Assembly: GCA_008015095.1 (NCBI GenBank) | Contig: SSEV01000239.1 | Coordinates: 1 to 39,907, forward strand | DNA length: 39,907 nt | DNA from: Lysobacteraceae bacterium | GTDB lineage: Bacteria; Pseudomonadota; Gammaproteobacteria; Xanthomonadales; Xanthomonadaceae | Direction of reading: 5' to 3' | In this document: positions 16,953-26,347 of the stretch, one piece after another | Layout of the letters: every line of letters begins with the position of its first letter | How positions within the stretch are numbered: the stretch's first letter is position 1 | Made by a program: the position numbers and the translations under genes | The notes under the pieces: generated by a model | What the model was told of the DNA's origin: nothing | Databases searched by the model: none | The model's input: only the letters and a program-made list of their open reading frames with translations

Positions 16953-18161
16953 TCAAAGCGCTTCGAATATCCCGGCCGCGCCCATACCGGTCCCGATGCA
17001 CATCGTGACCATCCCGTATTTCTGCTGACGTCTGCGCAGGCCGTGAACGATCGTCGCAGTGCGGATCGCGCCCGTCGCCCCAAGAGGGTGGCCAAGCGCG
17101 ATCGCGCCGCCGAGCGGATTGACTTTGGACGGATCGAGCCCGCAATCGCGGATCACCGCCAGCGCCTGCGCGGCGAAGGCCTCGTTGAGTTCGATCCAGT
17201 CGAGCTGATCCTGATTCAAGCCCGCCTGCTTCAATGCTTTCGGGATTGCCGCGATCGGACCGATCCCCATCACTTCCGGGCGCACACCGGCGACCGAGAA
17301 GCTGACGAAACGGGCGAGTGGCGTCAGACCGTAGTCCTTGATCGCCTGTTCCGAGGCCAGCAGCACCGCGGCTGCGCCGTCGCTCATCTGCGAAGCGTTG
17401 CCGGCGGTGACCGTGCCGCCGAACATGCCGTTGCGAAACACCGGTTTGAGCTTGGCCAAGCCTTCGGCTGAAGTGTCGGGGCGCGGACCTTCGTCGATCT
17501 CGATCAGGTGTTTTTTGATTTTCGGCGCGCCGGCAGCGAGGTCGGGAACGCGCGCGATCACTTCGTAGGGCGAGATTTCCTCCTTGAATTCACCGGCCTG
17601 GATCGCGGCCATCGCTTTCTGGTGCGAGGCAAGTGCGAAAGCATCCTGATCCTCGCGTGAGATCTTCCACTCCTCGGCGACTTTCTCCGCGGTGATGCCC
17701 ATGCCGTAGGCGATGGCGATGTTTTCGTTGTTCGCGAATACTTGGGGGCTGAGGGCTACCTTATTGCCCATCATCGGCACCATCGACATCGATTCGGTGC
17801 CGCCAGCGAGCATCAAGTCGGCATTGCCGAGACGGATCTGATCGGCAGCCAGGGCTACGGCCTGCAGACCGGATGAGCAGAAGCGGTTGATGGTCTGCGC
17901 TGCGACGGTATTCGGCAGACCGGCGAGCAGGGCGCCGATGCGCGCGACATTCATGCCTTGTTCGCCCTCTGGCATGGCGCAGCCGATCACGGCGTCGTCA
18001 ACGCGGCCGAGGTCGATGCCCGGAGCCTGCGCGACTACATTACGCAACACGTGCGCGAGCATCTCGTCTGGACGGGTATTGCGGAACGCCCCCTTCGGCG
18101 CTTTGCCGACCGGGGTGCGGGTGGCTGCGACGATGTAGGCGTCTTGGATGATCTTGCCCAT
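16953..18161 (-). CDS. fadA: Acetyl-CoA acyltransferase (3-ketoacyl-CoA thiolase)
   Basis: 402 residues, ATG at 18161 with GGAG seven bases upstream. Catalyses the last step of beta-oxidation, splitting 3-ketoacyl-CoA with CoA to acetyl-CoA. The three catalytic residues are visible: nucleophile Cys in [14 protein letters not shown], His in [14 protein letters not shown], and the second Cys in [16 protein letters not shown]. It lies 165 bases downstream of fadN on the same strand; the gap holds a 7-bp hairpin at 18208-18227. The pair forms a complete multi-enzyme beta-oxidation complex (hydratase, dehydrogenase, thiolase). Confidence 0.94.
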   Translation of the reverse strand: MGKIIQDAYIVAATRTPVGKAPKGAFRNTRPDEMLAHVLRNVVAQAPGIDLGRVDDAVIGCAMPEGEQGMNVARIGALLAGLPNTVAAQTINRFCSSGLQAVALAADQIRLGNADLMLAGGTESMSMVPMMGNKVALSPQVFANNENIAIAYGMGITAEKVAEEWKISREDQDAFALASHQKAMAAIQAGEFKEEISPYEVIARVPDLAAGAPKIKKHLIEIDEGPRPDTSAEGLAKLKPVFRNGMFGGTVTAGNASQMSDGAAAVLLASEQAIKDYGLTPLARFVSFSVAGVRPEVMGIGPIAAIPKALKQAGLNQDQLDWIELNEAFAAQALAVIRDCGLDPSKVNPLGGAIALGHPLGATGAIRTATIVHGLRRRQQKYGMVTMCIGTGMGAAGIFEAL

Positions 18162-18207
18162 GGAATGACTCCGTATCTCTTGCCTGTGTCATCGGGAGGC
18201 GTGACTC

Positions 18208-18227
18208 CCAAGACAGGGATGTCTTGG
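18208..18227. repeat. Small hairpin between fadN and fadA
   Basis: CCAAGAC (18208-18214) pairs with GTCTTGG (18221-18227) around a six-base loop. No T run; likely an intercistronic mRNA structure. Confidence 0.45.
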
Positions 18228-18326
18228 CGCCGACCAGCATATCGGGCTGGTCGGCAGCGCCCGGCGGAAACCACGCTTTTCGCCGGACGTGCGGGGACGC
18301 GACAGGATGTCACGGTCCCGGATCGA

Positions 18327-20699
18327 TCAGTTCCTCAACGGTTTCCCGGTTTCGAGCATGTGCTTGATCCGGGCCTGCGTTTTCGGCATCAACGCCAGCG
18401 CGACGAAATGTTCGCGCTCAAGGCGGATCAGCCATTCTTCGTCCACCAATGCGCCGCGGTCCACATCGCCGCCGCACAGGACAGTGGCGATGCGCGAGGC
18501 GATCTCGTAGTCGTGCTCGGAGATGAAACGGCCTTCCAGCATGTTGACCAGCATCATCTTGAAGGTGGCGATGCCGACGTTGCCGGCGACCTGCACGCGA
18601 CGCGCGGGCATAGGCGGCCGGTAGCCGGATTCTGCTAGCGCGAGCGCCTGTTGTTTGGCGATATGCAGCAGCTCGTAAGCGTTGAAACAGACCAGATCGT
18701 CCTTGCGCAGCAGACCGAGCTCCTTCGCCTCGACCGCCGATGTCGATACCTTCGCCATCGCCACGTTCTCGAACCATGGCTTGAGCTGCGCGAACACGTC
18801 GCCGCCAGGACCGGCGGCCTGAGATGCGCGCACCGCGAATTCCTTCAGGCCGCCGCCGGCCGGCAGCAGGCCAACCCCCGCTTCGACCAGCCCAATATAG
18901 CTTTCCAGGTGGGCTACGGTGCGGGCCGTGTGCATCTGGAATTCGCAACCACCGCCAAGCGCCAGACCACGAACCGCGCCGACTACCGGCACTAGCGAGT
19001 ACTTGATGCGCTGACTGGTCGCCTGGAAATTGGCGACCATCGCCTCGAAGCCCTTGAGATCGCCGGCTTGCAGCAGGCCGATCGCGCCCGAGAGATCGGC
19101 GCCCGCAGAGAAGGGCTCCTTCGATTGCCAGATCACCATGCCCTTGAAATCGCGCTCGGCGATGCCGATCGCTTCCTGCAGACCGTCGAGCACCTTATCG
19201 TTGACCGTATGCATCTTGGTCTTGAACGAGGCCACGGCCACGCCGTCGCCATCGTGCCAGAGGCGAAGACCATCGTTTTCGAAAACCGTTTCACCGGGAG
19301 AGAAACGTTCGCCGAGCATGGGGTCGGGGAAACGTTGGCGCCGATAGACTGGATTCGCCGAACGCGGCACGTCGGCTCCCTTGCCCGGGCTGTAACTGCC
19401 GCTTCCTATGTGCACGCCGTCACGGCCATCAGTGACCCAGGCCGGTAACGCGGCGTCGCTCATGGCTTTGCCCGAGGCGATGTCCTCGGCGATCCAGTTG
19501 GCGACCTGCTTCCAGCCCGCGGCCTGCCAGGTCTCGAATGGCCCGAGGGCCCAGCCGTAACCCCACCGTATCGCGAGATCGACATCGCGTGCGGTGTCGG
19601 CGATATCGGCCAAGTGGTAAGCGCTGTAATGGAACAGATCGCGGAACATCGCCCACAAGAACCGGGCCTGGGGATGATCGCTGGCGCGCAGTTTCCCGAA
19701 CTTCTGGGCAGGATCCTTCGTCTTCAGAATCTCGATCAGCTCCGGCGCAGCATCGCGATCCGCGGCGCGATAATCCTGTTTCGCCAGATCCAGCACGGCG
19801 ATGTCCTTACCAACTTTGCGGAAAATGCCCGCCCCGGTTTTCTGGCCCAGCGCCCCTTTTTCGATCAACGCGCCGAGCCAGGCGGGCGCCTTGAAATAAC
19901 GGTGCCATGGATCGTCTGGAAGGGTGTCCGCCATGGTCTTGATGACATGGGCCATGGTGTCCAGACCGACGACGTCGGAGGTGCGGTAGGTCGCCGATTT
20001 CGGACGCCCCAGCAGCGGGCCGGTCAGCGCGTCGACCTCATCGAAACCCAAGTCGAGGGCATGAGTATGGTGGATGGTGGCGAGGATCGAGAAAACGCCG
20101 ATCCGGTTACCGACGAAGTTGGGCGTGTCTTTGGCGTAAACCACGCCTTTGCCGAGCGTGGTTGTGAGGAAGGTCTCAAGCCCTTCGAGCACTGCCGCTT
20201 CGGTCGTGGCGGCCGGAATCAGCTCGGCCAAATGCATGTAGCGTGGCGGATTGAAGAAATGCACGCCGCAGAAACGCGGGCGAAGTTCTAGGGGAAGAAC
20301 TTCCGCCAACTTATTGATTCCCAAGCCTGACGTATTGCTCGCAAGGATGGCGTGCGCAGGAACGAAAGGGGCGATTTTCCGATACAGATCCTGCTTCCAG
20401 TCCATCCGTTCGGCGATGGCTTCGATAATGAGGTCGCAGCCACGGAGGAGTTCCAGGCCATGGTCGTAGTTGGCCGGAACGATCGCCTCGGCGAACGACT
20501 TGCCTGCCAGTGGGGCGGGCGAGAGTTTGCCGAGATTCGCGATGGCTTTGAGCACGATTCCGTTCGGATCGCCTTCTTTCGCGGGCAGATCGAACAGCAC
20601 GGTGTCGACGCCGGCATTGGTGAGGTGCGCCGCGATCTGCGCCCCCATCACACCGGCGCCGAGAACGGCTGCGCGCCGTACAAGTTGTTTCTGAGACAT
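18327..20699 (-). CDS. fadN: 3-hydroxyacyl-CoA dehydrogenase / enoyl-CoA hydratase, FadN-type
   Basis: 790 residues. The domain order is dehydrogenase first: Rossmann motif AVLGAGVMGAQIAAHLTNAG at residue 11, then HFFNPPRYMHL and DTPNFVGNRIG; the crotonase domain follows at the C-terminus (SKEPFSAGADLSGAI, GAVRGLALGGGCEFQM, GLVEAGVGLLPAGGG with the catalytic Glu). This is the order and length of Bacillus FadN, the reverse of E. coli FadB/FadJ. The protein hydrates enoyl-CoA and oxidises 3-hydroxyacyl-CoA with NAD. AAGG eight bases before the ATG. It lies 31 bases after the TetR gene, so the two are probably co-transcribed. Confidence 0.93.
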   Translation of the reverse strand: MSQKQLVRRAAVLGAGVMGAQIAAHLTNAGVDTVLFDLPAKEGDPNGIVLKAIANLGKLSPAPLAGKSFAEAIVPANYDHGLELLRGCDLIIEAIAERMDWKQDLYRKIAPFVPAHAILASNTSGLGINKLAEVLPLELRPRFCGVHFFNPPRYMHLAELIPAATTEAAVLEGLETFLTTTLGKGVVYAKDTPNFVGNRIGVFSILATIHHTHALDLGFDEVDALTGPLLGRPKSATYRTSDVVGLDTMAHVIKTMADTLPDDPWHRYFKAPAWLGALIEKGALGQKTGAGIFRKVGKDIAVLDLAKQDYRAADRDAAPELIEILKTKDPAQKFGKLRASDHPQARFLWAMFRDLFHYSAYHLADIADTARDVDLAIRWGYGWALGPFETWQAAGWKQVANWIAEDIASGKAMSDAALPAWVTDGRDGVHIGSGSYSPGKGADVPRSANPVYRRQRFPDPMLGERFSPGETVFENDGLRLWHDGDGVAVASFKTKMHTVNDKVLDGLQEAIGIAERDFKGMVIWQSKEPFSAGADLSGAIGLLQAGDLKGFEAMVANFQATSQRIKYSLVPVVGAVRGLALGGGCEFQMHTARTVAHLESYIGLVEAGVGLLPAGGGLKEFAVRASQAAGPGGDVFAQLKPWFENVAMAKVSTSAVEAKELGLLRKDDLVCFNAYELLHIAKQQALALAESGYRPPMPARRVQVAGNVGIATFKMMLVNMLEGRFISEHDYEIASRIATVLCGGDVDRGALVDEEWLIRLEREHFVALALMPKTQARIKHMLETGKPLRN

Positions 20700-20715
20700 G
20701 TCTTATACCTTATTG

Positions 20716-20730
20716 TTTCTTAAATAGAAA
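20716..20730. promoter_or_regulatory. AT-rich inverted repeat before fadN
   Basis: TTTCT-ATTTA-AGAAA when read on the minus strand, directly after the TetR stop codon, in an unusually AT-rich 40-base patch (20701-20745). It could hold an internal promoter or operator for fadN, but no clear -35/-10 pair is present. Confidence 0.3.
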
Positions 20731-21360
20731 TTAGTTCATTTTCCCGGCTTTGAAACCTGCCGAGGCGAACCGGATCAATTCCTGAGCAGCCTGTTGTCGA
20801 TGCTCCGACTCGCTCACGCTGGTTGGCCGCTTGATCATCCCGAAGTCCGCCATCGCATAGGTCAGCGCCCCGGCAAGGAAATCCAACCGCCAGTACAGCT
20901 CGCTTTTGCTGAGGCCGGGCACACAGCCGGCGATGGCCTTGGCGAACTCACGCAGCACATGCCCGTATTGTTCGGACAGGAAGCGGCGCAGGCTGTCGTT
21001 CTTTTCGGCATAGGCGCGCGCGATGACCCGGATGAAGGAGCCGCCGCCATGCCGGTCCTGGGCCATCGCCAGGGCCGGCTCGACGAACGCGGCCAGAATC
21101 GCGTCAAGATCGCCCGGACTGTTGCGCAGGGCGTCCTGCAACTGGCGCAGGCGCTGCATGCTCATCTCGTCCATCCGCCGGCGGAAAACTTCGTTGACCA
21201 GGTTTTCCTTGCTGCCGAAGTGGTAATTCACGGCGGCGATGTTGACGTCCGCCTGGCTGGTCACCTGGCGAAGCGAGGTTCCGCCGAAGCCATAACGGGC
21301 GAACAGCGTTTCGGCCGCGTCGAGGATGCGCTCCTTGGTCGAGAACTGGGCTTTGCTCAT
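20731..21360 (-). CDS. TetR-family regulator, probable PsrA-like fatty-acid repressor
   Basis: 209 residues from the ATG at 21360 (MSKAQFSTKERILDAAETLF); the frame is open to 21501 but that part crosses the promoter. The N-terminal TetR helix-turn-helix is complete: RYGFGGTSLRQVTSQADVNI followed by AAVNYHFGSKENL. The C-terminal half should be the ligand and dimer domain. PsrA, a TetR regulator in Pseudomonas, represses beta-oxidation genes, releases DNA on binding long-chain acyl ligands, and recognises CAAAC-N2-4-GTTTG-type sites. Such a site lies on this gene's own promoter, and fadN and fadA follow. Autoregulated control of beta-oxidation is the natural inference; the PsrA identity rests on this context, not on a full alignment. 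Confidence 0.88.
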   Translation of the reverse strand: MSKAQFSTKERILDAAETLFARYGFGGTSLRQVTSQADVNIAAVNYHFGSKENLVNEVFRRRMDEMSMQRLRQLQDALRNSPGDLDAILAAFVEPALAMAQDRHGGGSFIRVIARAYAEKNDSLRRFLSEQYGHVLREFAKAIAGCVPGLSKSELYWRLDFLAGALTYAMADFGMIKRPTSVSESEHRQQAAQELIRFASAGFKAGKMN

Positions 21361-21394
21361 TCGGTCCGGCTTCCGGTGGTGGGGCGGGTCTGAA

Positions 21395-21439
21395 TCAAAC
21401 GCTTGTTTGAGGATACTCCGATCCCCCATGCCGGTGCAA
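21395..21439 (-). promoter_or_regulatory. Promoter and PsrA-box-like operator of tetR-fadN-fadA
   Basis: On the minus strand: -35 TTGCAC (21439-21434), an 18-base spacer, -10 TATCCT (21415-21410), each 4/6 to consensus. Directly at the expected start site lies TCAAAC-GCTT-GTTTGA (21395-21410), with 6-bp arms matching the published PsrA motif (C/G)AAAC-N2-4-GTTT(G/C). Binding there would block initiation. Confidence 0.65.
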
Positions 21440-21464
21440 AGCGTGATCGCCGCCAAAGATGCAA

Positions 21465-21478
21465 GGAGACCGGTCTCC
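21465..21478. repeat. Perfect 14-bp palindrome GGAGACCGGTCTCC
   Basis: Lies between tetR and ndk, just upstream of a TAGAAT box at 21483-21488 on the plus strand, where it would overlap the spacer or -35 region of that possible promoter. It could be an operator. Confidence 0.45.
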
Positions 21479-21508
21479 GGGTTAGAATCTTCCGCAGCCA
21501 AGTCGGCT

Positions 21509-21535
21509 AAACCCGCGTCCGCACGCGGGTTTTTT
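21509..21535 (+). terminator. Rho-independent terminator upstream of ndk
   Basis: Stem of 9 bp (21509-21517 with 21524-21532), six-base loop, ending in six T (21530-21535). It is oriented to stop plus-strand transcription before ndk, although no plus-strand gene lies upstream of it in this gap; the gene on the left (tetR) reads the other way. It would therefore end a very short RNA or attenuate ndk. Confidence 0.8.
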
Positions 21536-21599
21536 CCTAGTCATTCATGTTATCTTGCGGCCGCTCGTTGGCGGCTGCCTATCCCGGAGACCCTATCCC

Positions 21600-22025
21600 A
21601 TGGCGCTGGAGCGCACGATCTCAATCATCAAACCCGATGCCGTCGCCAAGAACGTCATCGGCGAAATCTATTCGCGTTTTGAGAAGGCCGGTCTGAAGAT
21701 CGTCGCCGCGAAGATGAAGCATCTCTCGCGCAAAGAAGCGGAAGGTTTCTACGCCGTGCATCGCGAACGCCCGTTCTTTGGCGCGCTGGTCGAGTTCATG
21801 ACCTCGGGGCCGGTGATGATCCAAGTGCTCGAAGGCGATAACGCGGTGACGAAGAATCGCGAGCTGATGGGTGCCACCAATCCGAAGGACGCCGCAGCAG
21901 GCACCATTCGCGCCGATTTCGCACAATCGATCGATGCCAACGCCGTGCATGGTTCTGACTCGATCGAGAATGCCGCGATCGAGATCGCGTATTTCTTCAG
22001 CGCCACCGAGTTGTGCCCGCGCTGA
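21600..22025 (+). CDS. ndk: Nucleoside diphosphate kinase
   Basis: 141 residues from the ATG at 21600 ([15 protein letters not shown]). Ndk passes the gamma-phosphate of ATP to NDPs through a phospho-His in the cytoplasm. Visible: [15 protein letters not shown], the nucleotide-site [38 protein letters not shown] and the active His motif [16 protein letters not shown]. The frame is open 15 codons upstream but family length fixes the start. The gene is followed within 25 bases by rlmN, a common pairing in gammaproteobacteria. Confidence 0.97.
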   Translation: MALERTISIIKPDAVAKNVIGEIYSRFEKAGLKIVAAKMKHLSRKEAEGFYAVHRERPFFGALVEFMTSGPVMIQVLEGDNAVTKNRELMGATNPKDAAAGTIRADFAQSIDANAVHGSDSIENAAIEIAYFFSATELCPR

Positions 22026-22047
22026 TTCGCGACGGAATCCCCGCAAA

Positions 22048-23229
22048 GTGATCGAGTCCGCCACAAGACAGAATCTCCTCGATCTCGATCGCGAGGGGCT
22101 GGAGCGTTTCTTCGCCGAAGCGCTCGGCGAGAAACGCTACCGCGCGCACCAGGTGATGAAGTGGATCCATCACCGCCATGTCACTGTTTTCGATGAGATG
22201 ACCGACCTGGGCAAGGCGTTACGCGCCAAGCTGCAGGATCACGCCGAAGTGCGTGTGCCCCAAGTCCAGTTCGACAAGCCTTCCGAAGACGGCACCCACA
22301 AGTGGTTGCTCGGCATGGACGCGAGGAATGCGATCGAAGCGGTGTTCATTCCAGATAAAGGGCGTGGCACGCTCTGTGTGTCTTCGCAGGTCGGTTGCGG
22401 GCTTAACTGTCAGTTCTGCTCGACCGCGACCCAGGGCTTCAACCGTAATTTGTCCACCGCCGAGATCGTCGGGCAGGTGTGGACCGCGGCGCGCCATCTC
22501 GGCAACGTGCCGCACAAGCAGCGCAAGCTCACCAACGTGGTGATGATGGGCATGGGCGAGCCGCTGCTCAATTTCGACAATGTGGTCCGCGCGATGAGCG
22601 TGATGCGCGATGATCTCGGTTACGGGCTCGCCAACAAGCGCGTGACTCTCTCGACTGCAGGGATGGTGCCGATGATCGACCGCCTGGCGCAGGAGAGCGA
22701 TGTCTCCCTCGCGGTGTCGTTGCACGCGGCCAACGATGAACTGCGCAGCGAACTCGTGCCGCTGAACAGGAAGTATCCGATCGCCGAGTTGATGGACGCC
22801 TGCGTCCGCTACGCGCGACGCAAGAAAGGCGAGTCGGTGACGTTCGAGTACACCATGATGCGCGGAATCAACGATCGTCCCGAGCATGCGCGCCAGCTGG
22901 CGAAACTGATGCGCAGTTTCGACAACGCGGTGCAGATGAGCGACGCAGCCAAGGTTAATCTGATCCCGTTCAACCCGTTTCCCGGCACCCGTTTCGAGCG
23001 CACGCCGGAGGCGGATATCCGCGCATTCCAGAAGATCCTGCTCGATGCGCAGGTGTTGACCATGGTGCGACGCACGCGCGGCGATGACATCGATGCCGCC
23101 TGTGGGCAGCTCAAGGGTCAGGTCGCGGACCGGACGCGCAGGCAGGCCGAGTTCCGCAAGTCGATCGATATTCAACGCGGTCGCGCCGAAGGCGCGGTCG
23201 AACCGGGAGCCTCGCATGCGGCAGCGTGA
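22048..23229 (+). CDS. rlmN: Dual-specificity 23S rRNA/tRNA adenine-C2 methyltransferase RlmN
   Basis: 393 residues if the GTG at 22048 is the start ([20 protein letters not shown]); the open frame upstream overlaps ndk and shows nothing conserved. RlmN is a radical-SAM enzyme that makes m2A2503 in 23S rRNA and m2A37 in some tRNAs. The cluster Cys are C117, C121 and C124 in [43 protein letters not shown] and [11 protein letters not shown] are family motifs, and the catalytic C-terminal Cys is in [15 protein letters not shown]. No strong Shine-Dalgarno precedes the GTG. Confidence 0.95.
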   Translation: MIESATRQNLLDLDREGLERFFAEALGEKRYRAHQVMKWIHHRHVTVFDEMTDLGKALRAKLQDHAEVRVPQVQFDKPSEDGTHKWLLGMDARNAIEAVFIPDKGRGTLCVSSQVGCGLNCQFCSTATQGFNRNLSTAEIVGQVWTAARHLGNVPHKQRKLTNVVMMGMGEPLLNFDNVVRAMSVMRDDLGYGLANKRVTLSTAGMVPMIDRLAQESDVSLAVSLHAANDELRSELVPLNRKYPIAELMDACVRYARRKKGESVTFEYTMMRGINDRPEHARQLAKLMRSFDNAVQMSDAAKVNLIPFNPFPGTRFERTPEADIRAFQKILLDAQVLTMVRRTRGDDIDAACGQLKGQVADRTRRQAEFRKSIDIQRGRAEGAVEPGASHAAA

Positions 23230-23319
23230 GGCGCCTCCGATCATCGTCAACAGGGGCCCGCGCACGCACGGAATGGCCTCAGCGAGCGCAGGACGCTTTG
23301 CCTTGGGGGGCGGATTGCA

Positions 23320-24138
23320 ATGACATCAGCGCATGCCGGAATTCCGGAGGCCGCGCGCGGCATCGGCGAGAAGCTGCGCAATGCGCGCGAAGGTGCGGGT
23401 TTGAGCGTGACCGAGGCCGCCGCGCGTATGCACGTGCCGACCCACATCGTCCAGGCGCTCGAGAACGAGGACTGGGCGCGGATCGGTGCTCCCGTTTTCG
23501 TGCGCGGACAGCTACGCAGCTATTCGCGGTTGCTTGGTCTGCCTAACGAAGACGTCTCGGTCACCACCGTGATGCCGGCGGCGAGGCCATCGGAGCTGGT
23601 GCCGAGAACCTATACTCCGCGGATGCAGCGCATGGCGGAACAGACCGCGCGCCGCCTCGTCTATGTGGTGATCACCGCGGCGATCGCGGTGCCGGTGTGG
23701 CTGGCCACGCAATCGCATCTCGACGGCGATGCGCAGCAGACCGTGCCGCTGGATGCGCAGTCGCCGTCCGCCGCTCCTTCCGAGCGGATCTCAGTCGCTG
23801 ACGTTCAAGCGCAGCCCCTGGTCGCCTCAATGACCCCGATGCCGCAGAAACGCGAAGCCGAGCCGCCGGCGTCTTCCGGGTTGAACGTCAGTTTCAATGG
23901 TGAAAGCTGGGTCAAGATCAGCGCGCCGGATGGCAGCCTGATCGAGCAGGCCCTGATTCCGGCAGGGCAGCAGCGGGACTTCGCTCCCGGCCAGGTCGGC
24001 AGCGCCGTACTCGGCAACGCGACGGCATTGACCGTGCAATACCGGGGCCAGACGCTGGATCTGACGCCCTATATCCGCGCGAATGTGGTGCGCTTTACGG
24101 TATCCTCTGACGGCTCGCTTCAGCCGGTCGGACGCTGA
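23320..24138 (+). CDS. rodZ: RodZ-like protein: cytoplasmic HTH, one membrane helix, periplasmic domain
   Basis: 272 residues. An XRE-type helix-turn-helix (about 15-80: GEKLRNAREGAGLSVTEAAA, then LENEDWARIGAPVFVRGQLR), a membrane helix near 112-128 (LVYVVITAAIAVPVWLA), a Pro/Ala/Gln-rich linker, and a C-terminal DUF4115-type domain (VSFNGESWVKISAPDGSLIE). RodZ links MreB to the elongation machinery and keeps rod shape. The position between rlmN and yfgM-bamB-der matches the E. coli order, except that pilF (between rlmN and rodZ) and ispG-hisS (after rodZ) are absent here. Confidence 0.87.
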   Translation: MTSAHAGIPEAARGIGEKLRNAREGAGLSVTEAAARMHVPTHIVQALENEDWARIGAPVFVRGQLRSYSRLLGLPNEDVSVTTVMPAARPSELVPRTYTPRMQRMAEQTARRLVYVVITAAIAVPVWLATQSHLDGDAQQTVPLDAQSPSAAPSERISVADVQAQPLVASMTPMPQKREAEPPASSGLNVSFNGESWVKISAPDGSLIEQALIPAGQQRDFAPGQVGSAVLGNATALTVQYRGQTLDLTPYIRANVVRFTVSSDGSLQPVGR

Positions 24139-24384
24139 CAGCGTCGGCATCCGTCGCGCATTGCCGGGCTCGCCTCTGATTCGTCTTTGCGAGTCCGGGC
24201 TTGGGCCGGGGCGGCGCCCAATAAGCGCTCGCGGAATTTTTTAACAACCGGATGGAGCGGGCCCTGATTCAGGCATCGCTTGCTACAAGGTCCGTGGCGA
24301 CGCGCACGGATTGGCAAGCCGCTTGCATTGCCTGCATCTGTTTCCCTCACATCGACAACTGCACGAAACAACTTCACAGCGAAT

Positions 24385-25020
24385 ATGGCGATCGACGATC
24401 TACTCGACGAACACGAACAAAGCGAACGCGTCCGCACATGGCTGCGCGGCAATTCCATCGGCCTGATCGGCGGTGTGGCGCTGGGGCTGGCTGCGATCTA
24501 TGGCTGGAACTGGTGGAGCGACCAAGCCATGGCCAAGAAGATGCAGGCCAGCGACGCTTATGAAGCCATGCTCAAGCAGGCCCGCGAAGGCAATCTCAAG
24601 GAAGCCCAGGCGGCGGCCGGCGGGTTGAAGGACGAGGCGTATTCCGTGCTCGCGGCGCTTGATCTGGCGAAAGCCCAGGTCGATGGCGGTCAACGCGATG
24701 CGGCCATCGCCACATTGAAGTCGGTGAAGGGGCGGGATTCGATGCTGGCCCCCGTGATCGATCAGTGTTTGGCGCGCCTGCTGATCATCGCGGGCCAACG
24801 CGAAGATGCTTTGAAGCTCGTCGCCGAAACCGCGGACGACGCTGCGGCGCAGGAAATCCGCGGTGACGCCTTCTACGCGCTGGGCAAGATGGATCAGGCG
24901 CGCAGTGCTTACAGCAAGGCGCTCAGCAAACTTGACGTCGCCGCACGCCAACGGCGGATGGTCGAGCTGAAACTATCGCAGGCCGGCGGCACCCCGTCCA
25001 AACCGAAGACCGCATCTTGA
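24385..25020 (+). CDS. yfgM: YfgM family membrane-anchored TPR protein
   Basis: 211 residues from the ATG at 24385 (MAIDDLLDEHEQSERVRTWL). A short cytoplasmic N-terminus, one membrane helix (about 24-42, GLIGGVALGLAAIYGW), then periplasmic TPR helices. YfgM binds the SecYEG translocon together with the chaperone PpiD in E. coli and helps outer-membrane protein traffic. The 246 bases upstream (24139-24384) hold an imperfect hairpin near 24168-24205 and a T6 run near 24237, but no gene. Its stop overlaps the bamB start (TTGA). Confidence 0.92.
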   Translation: MAIDDLLDEHEQSERVRTWLRGNSIGLIGGVALGLAAIYGWNWWSDQAMAKKMQASDAYEAMLKQAREGNLKEAQAAAGGLKDEAYSVLAALDLAKAQVDGGQRDAAIATLKSVKGRDSMLAPVIDQCLARLLIIAGQREDALKLVAETADDAAAQEIRGDAFYALGKMDQARSAYSKALSKLDVAARQRRMVELKLSQAGGTPSKPKTAS

Positions 25021-26249
25021 GCACATATCAATCGATGAATCCGACATTCCTCCAGCGCCAGCCCGGTTCCACGCATCGGACCAGCGCGTTGCGTATCGCC
25101 ATGCTCGCACTGGCTTTGGCCGCCACAGGATGCAGCACCGTCAAAGGCTGGTTCGACCGCGACGGCAAGAATGACAAGCCGACCGAGCCGACCGAATTAA
25201 GCGAATTCAGCCCTTCCACGACTGTGTCCAGGCTCTGGTCCGCGCAGGCGGGTGACGGCGACTCGCGGCTTGGCCTGACCCAGGGGCCCGTTGTGGCCAA
25301 CGGCAAGGTGTATGCCGCTGCGGTGGATGGCGGCGTGCGCGCCTACGATCTGCAGACGGGCGCTTCGGTCTGGCATTACAACAGCGAATACGATCTCACC
25401 GGCGGCCCCGGCGCGGGCGATGGCCTGGTCGCCATTGGCACGCTCGATGGAAATATTGTCGTGCTGGACGCAGAAACCGGCGCCGAGAAATGGGCGGCCA
25501 AAGTCCCCAGCGAAATCATCGCCGCGCCCGTGATCGGGCAGGGCATGGTCCTGGTGCGTTCCAACGACGGGCGAATCACCGCCTTCGATCCGAACAATGG
25601 CGAGCGCCGCTGGTTCTGGAATCACGATCTTCCGACCTTGACCGTGCGCGGTAACGATGGCGTGGTGCTCGGGCCGGGGTATGTGTTCGTCGGCAATGAC
25701 GATGGCACCGTCGCCGCATTGTCGCTTGGCGATGGCCGGCCGTTGTGGGAGCAGACGGTGGGCCAGCCCGACGGACGTACCGAACTTGATCGCATGGCCG
25801 ATGTCGATGGAACGCCCGCGCTCGATGGGACTACGCTGTTCGCCAGTAGCTACAAGAAGCAGACGATGGCGATCGATGCGCCGAGCGGCCGTCCGCTCTG
25901 GGCGCAAGAGCATGGGGGGGCAGGACGCGTCGGCGTGGCGGGTGATCGCGTCGTCGTGACCGACCCGGCCGGGGTTGTCTGGGCGCTCGATAAGACCGGC
26001 GGTTCCGCGTTGTGGCAACAGCCCGGCCTTGCCAGGCGCAACCTGTCCGGCGCGGTCGTCCATGGCGATTACGCGGTGGTCGGCGATTACGACGGCTATC
26101 TGCACTGGCTGCGCATCGATAACGGCGACTTCGGTGCGCGGGTGCGGCTCGGCGGCGGCGCGGTACGCGCGGCGCCGGTCGTGATCGGAGACATCCTGGT
26201 GGCGCAGAGCGTCGACGGCGATCTCAGCGCTTATCGCCTCTCGCAATAA
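25017..26249 (+). CDS. bamB: Outer membrane assembly lipoprotein BamB
   Basis: 410 residues if the TTG at 25017, overlapping the yfgM stop by four bases, is used; the ATG at 25035 is an alternative. Signal peptide with lipobox [18 protein letters not shown], so it is a lipoprotein. The rest is an eight-bladed beta-propeller of PQQ-like repeats ([40 protein letters not shown], and others). BamB is part of the BAM complex that folds beta-barrel proteins into the outer membrane, which fits its pairing with yfgM. A run of seven G lies at 25914-25920. A strong terminator follows. Confidence 0.95.
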   Translation: MSTYQSMNPTFLQRQPGSTHRTSALRIAMLALALAATGCSTVKGWFDRDGKNDKPTEPTELSEFSPSTTVSRLWSAQAGDGDSRLGLTQGPVVANGKVYAAAVDGGVRAYDLQTGASVWHYNSEYDLTGGPGAGDGLVAIGTLDGNIVVLDAETGAEKWAAKVPSEIIAAPVIGQGMVLVRSNDGRITAFDPNNGERRWFWNHDLPTLTVRGNDGVVLGPGYVFVGNDDGTVAALSLGDGRPLWEQTVGQPDGRTELDRMADVDGTPALDGTTLFASSYKKQTMAIDAPSGRPLWAQEHGGAGRVGVAGDRVVVTDPAGVVWALDKTGGSALWQQPGLARRNLSGAVVHGDYAVVGDYDGYLHWLRIDNGDFGARVRLGGGAVRAAPVVIGDILVAQSVDGDLSAYRLSQ

Positions 26250-26269
26250 GAGCGTCGCGCTGTCAGTAT

Positions 26270-26307
26270 CGGCCCCGAGGAGCGTCCCTCCTCGGGGCCG
26301 TGTTTTT
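26270..26307 (+). terminator. Strong Rho-independent terminator after bamB
   Basis: Perfect 13-bp GC-rich stem (26270-26282 with 26288-26300), five-base loop, then TGTTTTT. It ends the unit containing yfgM and bamB and lies only 40 bases before the der ATG, so der must be transcribed by read-through or from a promoter within those bases. Confidence 0.92.
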
Positions 26308-26347
26308 CCACCCGAACGAATCCACCCCAACCGAGATCCGGATCGCC

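Noticed and set aside
21471-21500. GGTTAGAATC followed by CCGCAGCCA, reminiscent of a tRNA T-loop and CCA end
   Set aside because: No acceptor, D or anticodon stem can be built upstream and the T-stem does not pair.
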